Assembly: GCA_047618185.1 (NCBI GenBank)
Contig: JBLHKZ010000182.1
Span: 1-11,954 of the forward strand
DNA from: JAYPEY01 sp047618185
GTDB taxonomy: Bacteria; Verrucomicrobiota; Verrucomicrobiia; Limisphaerales; JAYPEY01
DNA length: 11,954 bases
Direction of reading: 5' to 3'
Of this stretch, positions 1 to 5,692 are shown in pieces. Within the stretch, counting starts at the first letter, position 1. Every line of letters starts with the position of its first letter. Both the position numbers and the translations under genes were made by a program. Under the pieces are notes generated by a model, which saw nothing but the letters and a program-made list of their open reading frames with translations, was not told where the DNA came from and did no database searches.

Positions 1-201
1 CGATTGGGCGAACGAATGGACGACCCCCGCCCCCCTGGGGAATCACTTTTCCACCAATCGTTGACGCAAAACTCGTTCCGAGCTCACTCAGGCAGCCCCG
101 GACGCTCGGACGTCTCACCCCATCAGAATCAGGGCCGAAGGCCTGTCATGTGATAGCCCGGGCTGAAGGCCCACTGCCATTTAGTTAAGGGGACTATGAA
201 G
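1..201. other. Gene-free region with GC-rich palindromes
   Basis: No convincing coding sequence is seen on either strand. The first 60 bases are bracketed by a perfect 7-bp inverted repeat (CGATTGG at 1-7, CCAATCG at 54-60) around a C/G-rich core. Further on come the hairpins at 131-172, listed separately, and then CACTGCCATTTAGTTAAGG at 173-191, which runs up to the end of the transposase remnant. By position this last stretch could hold the terminal inverted repeat of the IS from which the remnant derives, but no partner copy was found in the window, so the outer IS end is not proven. Confidence 0.5.
131..172. repeat. Paired GC-rich hairpins, likely dispersed intergenic repeat
   Basis: Two short hairpins lie next to each other. 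GGCC-GAA-GGCC occupies 133-143, and GGGC-TGAAG-GCCC occupies 160-172. The second overlaps the perfect 10-bp palindrome AGCCCGGGCT at 155-164. From general knowledge, intergenic sequences of the form 'AGCCC(A/G)GGGCT-GAAGGCCC' are scattered through many Verrucomicrobiota and Planctomycetota genomes. There is only one copy here, so membership of such a family is inferred. No U-run follows, so it does not look like a standard intrinsic terminator. Confidence 0.4.
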
Positions 202-546
202 TCAAAAAACATTCTTGCGGCGAGTGCGTTGGAATCGACATGAGCGGGCGAGCGATTTTTTTCGTTCTGGGCCTTGGCGGCCTATTCGGCGACTCACCGG
301 ACTGTTCTTCATCCACAACTGTAATTGGCTCAGCGCTTCATCCACGTTGCCTCTTCGGTTCATCAGCAAATCGAATATCCGCTCTTTCAATGCGTGGTAG
401 CTCACGGCCTTGTTCACTCGCAAAGGATATTGGCGTTGACGATCGCCAGCGCTCAGTTGCTCCTGCGCTTCCTGGCTCAGAAGGTTTTCGAGATTGGCGA
501 CCAGAACCGCCGCCTGAAGATCTTGTTGAACCGATTCCAGAGTGAG
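202..546 (-). pseudogene. IS4-family transposase, C-terminal remnant
   Basis: The minus-strand reading frame ending at 202 carries the typical tail of an IS4-family DDE transposase. It starts at LTLESVQQDLQAAVLVANLE, continues through an NKAVSYHALKERIFDLL segment and ends in a basic stretch closing with RRKNVF. Full-length relatives are about 350-450 residues. Only about the last 114 residues remain, so the catalytic DDE triad and the YREK block, which lie upstream in the family, are missing and the product cannot be an active transposase. The open frame formally extends to an ATG at 651, but its first ~35 residues show no family resemblance and run through the inverted-repeat unit at 546-629. 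The ATG at 559-561 lies inside that repeat and is probably accidental. The family assignment comes from recalled sequence patterns. Confidence 0.75.
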
Positions 547-629
547 CCAAGGCTTACGCATGAGTTGAAATGGCAACAAAAGCCAATGTTTTCGGCCCAT
601 TCGGTCAACACTTATGCGTAACCCCTGCC
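546..629. repeat. 84-bp inverted-repeat unit at the transposase break point
   Basis: The left arm GGCTTACGCATGAGT (551-565) pairs with the right arm ACTTATGCGTAACCC (610-624), matching at 13 of 15 positions. With flanking bases, 16 of 20 positions agree (546-565 versus 610-629). About 44 bp separates the arms. The left edge falls on the first recognisable residue of the transposase remnant (L36 of the open frame, codon 544-546). A third copy of the arm, CTCATGCGTAAGCCCTGCC, lies at 8774-8792. The unit could be a small palindromic or MITE-like element, or IS end sequence joined to the transposase tail by an internal deletion. The sequence alone does not decide between these. Confidence 0.55.
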
Positions 630-721
630 CTCTGCTTGTTCTCGAACGCAATTTCTGCAGAGCCTGTCGTCTTTAAATTATAGGATCGCGCTTACCTGCC
701 CAGCAATCGCGCGCTCTGACT

Positions 722-1855
722 TCAGTCCACCTTCATCGATTCAGGATCGATGTTATTCGCAGCACACCATTCGACAAATGCCACCGGGGAAATTTCCGAG
801 GGCTTGATCTCGCTGCGTCCGCCCCAGAAAACATTGGTGTAGCTAACCGGAATGCCAATGGATTCCAGGTGTGCGTCGATCGCCGCCTTGTGCTCCATCA
901 CCATGGACTTGTCGGTCCCGTGAACGACGCCCATGACGTTGACGTTGCGAAACTCCGGTCCGCCCTCGCGCCAGTAGGCGTGGGTCATGATGTGATGCCG
1001 ACCCACTTCACTGCCGGCTTCAATCTCACGGCCCGCGGGCACGGCCCAATGAAACAGAGCGTTAAACTTCGTGACGCGCTCCCCGGTGGCGAGGCGTTTG
1101 ACGTGCTCGAGAAAGGTCGAGAAGCGGCCGATGACCTTACGCTTGTTCAGGTCCTCGGCAATTTCGCAAAACTCTTCCAGGGAGACACCGGCAGCTTCGG
1201 CGCGCGGCGCCCAGATATTCCCGGTGAGCTCCTCGGGTTCGAACTCGCGTTTCAGAGTCGTCAGAATTTTCCATTCCAACTCATTCAGATCTACAATCGA
1301 GACTTCGGTCGCCACCGCAGGATCGTCGGACTTGCTGCCGGACGGCATACCGCGGCGGCGCATGTGCCCCACCCCCAGCGCGAACAGTCGCTTCGCGGGC
1401 ATCAGTCGGAAATGCCTCGCGCCGATACGCTCGCGCCAATGCTCGGCGTATTTCTCCATCGCGTAGCCCTGCGGGACCTTGAGGGTGGTCCAGAGCTTGT
1501 AGGTCGAGCCCGGCGAGTCGGCGTCGGTCGAACGCGTCACGACATGACCGGAAAAGGGATCGTCCTCGAAAAGCGTAGTGAAGGCGGAATCGAGTTTTTC
1601 CTGAGGAATTTCCCAGGCGACCAGCGCTCCCTTGGCGAGATTAGTCGCGAGCAGGGTCTGACGGACCCGACGAATCGTGCCGCCGCGCAGCATGGCCTGG
1701 ATGCGCTCGATCACGACCGGCAGATCGACGCCAGACAGCCGTGCAATCTCGCCCAGCGGATCGCGTAGAAAGCCCTGGATGCGGTCTTCTGAAATTTCAA
1801 GGATTTGGCGGTTAATCGGGTCGGCGAGATCCACCGGTGTGTCGGTTGAGTTCAT
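722..1855 (-). CDS. Tandem AsnC-fold protein, siroheme decarboxylase-like (AhbA/AhbB fusion)
   Basis: This 377-aa protein contains two copies of the same unit: a winged helix followed by an AsnC-like alpha/beta domain. The first helix-turn-helix covers roughly residues 13-65, ending in GTIRRVRQ, and its alpha/beta domain covers about 66-168. The second covers about 188-245, ending in KVIGRFSTF, and 262-345. This layout matches siroheme decarboxylase subunits AhbA/AhbB and NirD/L/G/H, which remove acetate side-chain carboxylates from siroheme on the way to heme or heme d1. Database annotation often calls them Lrp/AsnC regulators. The C-terminal half keeps a THAYWR segment (291-296) where AhbB-type proteins have SHCYxRP, and a GVVHG (309-313) like their MxHG. 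The N-terminal half reads TRSTDAD there and is diverged. The start at 1855 is preferred because 50 upstream in-frame codons are basic, low in complexity and unlike the family. No strong ribosome binding site is visible. No nir, ahb or sulfite reductase gene lies nearby, so a purely regulatory role remains possible. Confidence 0.7.
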   Translation of the reverse strand: MNSTDTPVDLADPINRQILEISEDRIQGFLRDPLGEIARLSGVDLPVVIERIQAMLRGGTIRRVRQTLLATNLAKGALVAWEIPQEKLDSAFTTLFEDDPFSGHVVTRSTDADSPGSTYKLWTTLKVPQGYAMEKYAEHWRERIGARHFRLMPAKRLFALGVGHMRRRGMPSGSKSDDPAVATEVSIVDLNELEWKILTTLKREFEPEELTGNIWAPRAEAAGVSLEEFCEIAEDLNKRKVIGRFSTFLEHVKRLATGERVTKFNALFHWAVPAGREIEAGSEVGRHHIMTHAYWREGGPEFRNVNVMGVVHGTDKSMVMEHKAAIDAHLESIGIPVSYTNVFWGGRSEIKPSEISPVAFVEWCAANNIDPESMKVD

Positions 1856-2033
1856 ACTGTTTGCTTTAATCTGGTTTCTCGTTTGAGCGCGGGAGTCTCC
1901 GTGAGTCCCCGCCGATTTCCAATTTCTTTTTCCTCGCCGAGTTTGGCGGGATTCAAACCGTTGCCAACTCTCGACCCTGATCGCGCAAGCCCTCGCGCCT
2001 TGCAACTGGCGCCCCTCCGGGTACTATCGCCCC
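1856..2033. promoter_or_regulatory. Divergent intergenic region, promoters expected
   Basis: These 178 bp separate the starts of the AsnC-fold gene (minus) and the propeller/HEAT gene (plus), so both promoters should lie here or just outside. I could not identify a convincing -35/-10 pair or an operator palindrome. Neither start codon has a clear Shine-Dalgarno sequence. If the AsnC-fold protein binds DNA through its two winged helices, this divergent spacer would be the first place to look for its site. That is inference only. Confidence 0.35.
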
Positions 2034-4685
2034 ATGCAACTACGGCGTTTCTTCGCGTTACCTGGCCTCGTTCTGGCTCTTTGCCTTGCTCCGGGCCCTA
2101 TCGTCGCCAACGCCGCCGACTCTGAATTTAGCTCCCTTCGATTGGGTGAAGGACTCGCCATCCAGGAGTTCTCCAAAGCGAACCAGATTTCCAATGTCAC
2201 CGCTTTTGCGATCGATGAGAAAGGCCGGGTATTCATCGCCGAAGACGGTCGCCCGCATGCCGCAGCCCTCAACGCCCGCCAGCTGACGAATTGGGCCAAC
2301 GCAGATTTAACCTTTCGGACCGTCGACGAACGTTCGGAGTTCTTGCAGAGCCGGATTAACTCCAAGAACGAGAACCTTCCCGAAGGTCTGAAACCTGACC
2401 GAAATGGCGACGAAAAGATCGATGTCAGCGATCTGGAGGTCGAACGCCACCGCATCCACCTTCTGGAGGACAAGAATGGGGACGGAAAAGCGGACACCAC
2501 GAGGCTCTACACCGAAGGCTTTAACTCCTTTCTTTCCGGTCGCATCTCCGGAATGCACGCGCGGGACGGCGCGCTTTACACGGCCTGCGTTCCCGACCTA
2601 TGGCTGCTGAGCGATTCCACCGGGGATGGGGAGATCAACGACAGCGCCGCGCTGCACCACGGCTTTGGAGTTCATTTTCCACGCGACCGCCGCGATATGA
2701 CCGGCCCAGTAATGGGCCCTGACGGCCGCCTTTACTGGTGCGCCAGCGATCGCGGCTCCTGGGTCGAAACGACCGACATCATCTACTCGGCCTCGGATAC
2801 CGGCGCGATCTTCCGCTCGGAGCCCGATGGCTCCCGACTCGAGCTTTACGCCATTGGATTTCAAAATCCGCGCGGGCTGGCCTTCAACGATTCCGGGGAT
2901 CTCTTCGCCTTCGACGCCGGCGCCCAAAACGAAGAGGCCCGCCTGATCCATGTCGCCGAAAACGGAGACTACGGCTGGCGTCATGGTTGGCGCATCCAGC
3001 CGGATGCCGGGGTTTGGAAAATGGAGAATCTCGGCGATCTCACCGCCATCAATACGAGCAAGCACATCCTACCGCCGGTGGTGCGGATGGGCAATCAACC
3101 AGCCGGACTCGCCTACTCCAATGCCGTGGGGCTGCCCTCGCGATACGGCGGACGATTCCTACTGGCGGACGCCGCCAATGGCGGCCGGATTCACACAGTC
3201 CAACTGAAGGCCAAAGGAGCCTCCTACGTTCGCGCCGACAGCCGCGATTTCGTTCGTAATCTGATCGGCTCCGATCTCCAACTGGCGCCCGATGGAAGCG
3301 TGATGGTCCTCGGGCGAATCGGCTCGGAGGGAACGGAGCAGCTCTATCGCATTTCCGACTCCGCGCCTGAGGGCAAGACGCTCGCAGCCGAGACGTCGGA
3401 AATTCTTTCCCGAGGCATGCTTCAACAGTCGTTCAAGAAATTGGGCCAGCTGCTCGATCATCCGAGTCAGCAAGTTCGGATCGCGGCGCAATTTGAACTG
3501 GTCGACCGCACCACCAAACGCCGTGTGCAATGGAAGGCGCTGGAGCTTCGCCTCGGCGGCGGCAAAGCGTATTCGACGCTGATGAACGTGGCCAAGCGAC
3601 ATCCCAGCCGGATTGCCCGACTGCACGCAATCTGGGGACTCGCCCAGGTTCGACGCGGCTCGTCCAAATTTCGCCTCACCGATCTTTCGAAGCTGCTGGG
3701 TGATCGCGATCCCGAGATTCGGGCTCAGACCGCCAAGGTCGTCGGCGAGACATTGACCGTTGAATTGTTCGACAAAATCCTCGTCCTGACCCAGGACCCC
3801 GATCCGCGGGTTCGCTATTTCGCGACCCTGAGTCTCGCGAGGTTTCGCCAGGCACGAAGCATTCCGGCGATACTCGCCATGGTGCGGGACAATCAGGACA
3901 AGGATCCTTTTCTGCGCCACGCGGCCGCCGTGGCGCTCGCGAGCATCGGAGAACCGAATCAGCTATTGGCCGCCGCGCAGGACGCGGATAACTCGGTAAG
4001 GCTCGCCGCCGCGCTCGCCATGCGGCGCCGAAAAGATCCTGGCATCATCCTGTTTCTCAACGATTCCGATGAGACTATCTCCCGCGAAGCCGCGAGAGCC
4101 ATTCACGACCTGCCGATCGATTCCGTCATGCCCGGTCTGGCCAGCCGAATCACACAATTACGCTTCACCGCGGAGACCGGCCGGAGAATCGTCAACGCCG
4201 CCTATCTCCAGGGCAACGCCGCTTCGGCCCGCGGCCTGACTGAATTCGCCGGCAATGAGCTGGTTCCCGAGGAGCAGCGAGTCGACGCGCTGAACGCGTT
4301 GACTGCCTGGATGAAGCCCACGCCGATCGATCGCGTCACCGGGCGCAGCCGGACGATCTCATTGCGTCGCGATGGCCTCGCCGCCTCGGAACATCTGGAG
4401 CCCTACCTGCCGCGACTGTTGTTTGCCGCGTCCATCAATATTCGGATCGCCGCCGCCAAAGCCGCCGCCGCGCTGGAAATGAAACAGGCTGAGGAATCCT
4501 TCGAAGGGATCGCCGGCGACCCTGGAAGCAATGTCGCGCTTCGAATCGTGTGCCTCGAAGGTCTGGCGACCCTGAACAGCAGGCTGCTTCAACAAGCCCT
4601 TTCAGCCGCGCTGGCCGATCCTTCACCGGCTCTTGTGGAAGCCGCCCGCGCCATTCAGGCCCGCCCCGCGGATGGCGCCGAGTGA
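2034..4685 (+). CDS. Exported beta-propeller and HEAT-repeat protein (PVC dehydrogenase-like)
   Basis: The 883-aa product begins with a Sec signal peptide (RR at 4-5, hydrophobic core about 6-25, cleavage likely after ANA near 27). Residues about 35-440 form a sugar-dehydrogenase-like beta-propeller of the 'putative membrane-bound dehydrogenase' type found in Planctomycetota and Verrucomicrobiota. Diagnostic pieces are IGFQNPRGLAFN (274-285) and AENGDYGWRHGWR (308-320). Calcium-loop-like inserts occur at DRNGDEKIDVSDL (122-134), DKNGDGKAD (146-154) and DSTGDGEIND (194-203). From about 455 to 875 the protein is a run of HEAT-like helical repeats, for example DRDPEIRAQTAKVV (557-570) and DPDPRVRYFATLSLAR (588-603). 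Relatives usually end in a cytochrome c domain, but no CXXCH motif occurs here. The likely location is periplasmic or surface-attached, and substrate and cofactor are unknown. There is no good ribosome binding site; the start is supported by the signal peptide. It stands alone on its strand, divergent from the AsnC-fold gene. Confidence 0.85.
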   Translation: MQLRRFFALPGLVLALCLAPGPIVANAADSEFSSLRLGEGLAIQEFSKANQISNVTAFAIDEKGRVFIAEDGRPHAAALNARQLTNWANADLTFRTVDERSEFLQSRINSKNENLPEGLKPDRNGDEKIDVSDLEVERHRIHLLEDKNGDGKADTTRLYTEGFNSFLSGRISGMHARDGALYTACVPDLWLLSDSTGDGEINDSAALHHGFGVHFPRDRRDMTGPVMGPDGRLYWCASDRGSWVETTDIIYSASDTGAIFRSEPDGSRLELYAIGFQNPRGLAFNDSGDLFAFDAGAQNEEARLIHVAENGDYGWRHGWRIQPDAGVWKMENLGDLTAINTSKHILPPVVRMGNQPAGLAYSNAVGLPSRYGGRFLLADAANGGRIHTVQLKAKGASYVRADSRDFVRNLIGSDLQLAPDGSVMVLGRIGSEGTEQLYRISDSAPEGKTLAAETSEILSRGMLQQSFKKLGQLLDHPSQQVRIAAQFELVDRTTKRRVQWKALELRLGGGKAYSTLMNVAKRHPSRIARLHAIWGLAQVRRGSSKFRLTDLSKLLGDRDPEIRAQTAKVVGETLTVELFDKILVLTQDPDPRVRYFATLSLARFRQARSIPAILAMVRDNQDKDPFLRHAAAVALASIGEPNQLLAAAQDADNSVRLAAALAMRRRKDPGIILFLNDSDETISREAARAIHDLPIDSVMPGLASRITQLRFTAETGRRIVNAAYLQGNAASARGLTEFAGNELVPEEQRVDALNALTAWMKPTPIDRVTGRSRTISLRRDGLAASEHLEPYLPRLLFAASINIRIAAAKAAAALEMKQAEESFEGIAGDPGSNVALRIVCLEGLATLNSRLLQQALSAALADPSPALVEAARAIQARPADGAE

Positions 4686-4705
4686 AGCCAAAAGGCGATT
4701 ACCGA

Positions 4706-4781
4706 CGGATAAACACAGATGAGATTTGAACACCGTCAGCCGCGGACTGAAGCATCTGTATTCATCCGTGTCCATCTGTGG
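4706..4781. repeat. Intergenic inverted and tandem repeat, CATCTGTGTTCATCCG type
   Basis: CGGATAAACACAGATG at 4706-4721 is the inverse of CATCTGTATTCATCCG at 4753-4768, matching at 14 of 16 positions with a 31-bp loop. The right arm is followed by a second CATCTGT at 4773-4779. It fills most of the 127-bp gap between the propeller/HEAT gene and the CPBP protease gene. Repeats built from 'ATC(C/T)GTGTTCATC(C/T)GTG' units are, from general recall, widespread between genes in Verrucomicrobiota and related environmental genomes. A transcript could fold into a long hairpin here, but no U-run follows directly. Confidence 0.6.
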
Positions 4782-4812
4782 GTAAAGGGAAACTGGGCTC
4801 TTTTTTTTTGAA

Positions 4813-5673
4813 ATGACCTCCGAACAACCTTCGCCGCCGCCAATTCCGTCGAACGCTCCTGAAGTCGCCAGCCCCCGAGTTTCCAGGGGGCGCTGGTGGA
4901 TTCATCTCCTCCTGCTTGCGGCCTACCCGCTGACCCTGGGAGTTCTCGGTTTTCTCCATACGCGTGAAAGCACGCAACCAATGTTGCCGAAGGATTCCGC
5001 CGGACTGCTCATTGCCGCCGCGTTTGAGCTTGTCACCTTTGGCGTGATCTTCGGCATCGCCTGGGCTTGTTCGCGAGTCAGCGCGGCCGAACTCCATGTT
5101 CCCTGGCGCGGCGGCGCACGGCCCATCGTGCGGGGATTTTTTTACGCGATTGGTTTCCGCCTCGCGATCATGTTGGCGCTATTTGTCGCGATCGCATTCG
5201 CCCTGATATTCGGCCTGGTCGATCTGGAATCCTTGAAGTCCTTCATCGAAAAGAACGGACCGAAGGTGGATAAGCTGGTCGATCCCAGCGCTCTGGCGAG
5301 CGATCCGGTTTATCTGACGCTGAATCTCACGCTGATCAGTTTTATCGTCGCGGGATTGCGGGAGGAACTCTGGCGGGCGGGTCTGATCGCCGGCTTGATC
5401 GCGCTTTTCCCCAAACGTTTCTCAAGCGTCCCCGGCCGCATCGCGGCCATCACGATCGCGGCCGTCATTTTCGGTTTGGGCCACCTGCCTCAGGGCTGGA
5501 TGGCTGTCGGCATAATTGGATTGCTCGGTTTCGGGCTCGGCGCCGTTCTCGTGTTTCATCGCTCTCTCTGGGACGCCGTGTTGGCGCATGGTTTTTTCAA
5601 CGCCGCCTCCTTCGGGATGATGTATTGGCTCGCCAGAACGTCCGTGAACGCTCCTGCAGTCGTCGGGCCCTGA
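4813..5673 (+). CDS. CPBP family intramembrane glutamic protease (CAAX/Abi type)
   Basis: This 286-aa integral membrane protein has a proline-rich cytoplasmic-looking N terminus (1-22), then hydrophobic segments at about 29-48, 63-85, 108-136, 166-181, 186-200, 210-224 and 230-248, and one near the C terminus. The three motifs of the CPBP/Rce1 family (PF02517) are present: EELWR (E184, E185, R188), FGLGH (H224) and HGFFN (H259, N263). The conserved glutamates and histidines form the active site of these intramembrane proteases. Bacterial members act in protein processing, bacteriocin self-immunity or unknown roles, and nothing nearby points to a bacteriocin. The start lies immediately after a run of nine T (4801-4809) with no Shine-Dalgarno sequence. 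No alternative in-frame start is visible just upstream. The gene ends 19 bp before the convergent rapA stop. Substrate unknown. Confidence 0.88.
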   Translation: MTSEQPSPPPIPSNAPEVASPRVSRGRWWIHLLLLAAYPLTLGVLGFLHTRESTQPMLPKDSAGLLIAAAFELVTFGVIFGIAWACSRVSAAELHVPWRGGARPIVRGFFYAIGFRLAIMLALFVAIAFALIFGLVDLESLKSFIEKNGPKVDKLVDPSALASDPVYLTLNLTLISFIVAGLREELWRAGLIAGLIALFPKRFSSVPGRIAAITIAAVIFGLGHLPQGWMAVGIIGLLGFGLGAVLVFHRSLWDAVLAHGFFNAASFGMMYWLARTSVNAPAVVGP

Positions 5674-5692
5674 AGCCTTTTCCTCCGTCGAC

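Noticed and set aside
869..1768. Plus-strand open frame of 299 codons
   Set aside because: It lies fully antisense to the AsnC-fold gene, shows no domain and has the arginine/histidine/glycine-rich make-up typical of a GC-rich shadow frame.
1856..2005. N-terminal extension of the AsnC-fold protein to an ATG at 2005
   Set aside because: The extra 50 residues are basic and unstructured without family similarity, and MNSTDTPVDL at 1855 is followed directly by the helix-turn-helix.
3159..3920. Minus-strand open frame of 253 codons
   Set aside because: It is antisense to the propeller/HEAT gene; the sense strand carries clear HEAT repeats there.
4813..5673. CPBP protease as part of a bacteriocin immunity or defence (Abi) system
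   Set aside because: No bacteriocin precursor, transporter, toxin or other defence gene is adjacent. The neighbours are an exported propeller protein and rapA.
5674..5692. Bidirectional terminator between the convergent protease and rapA genes
   Set aside because: The 19-bp gap has no stem-loop with a T run. GGGCCC palindromes occur on both sides, within the coding ends, but do not form a standard intrinsic terminator.
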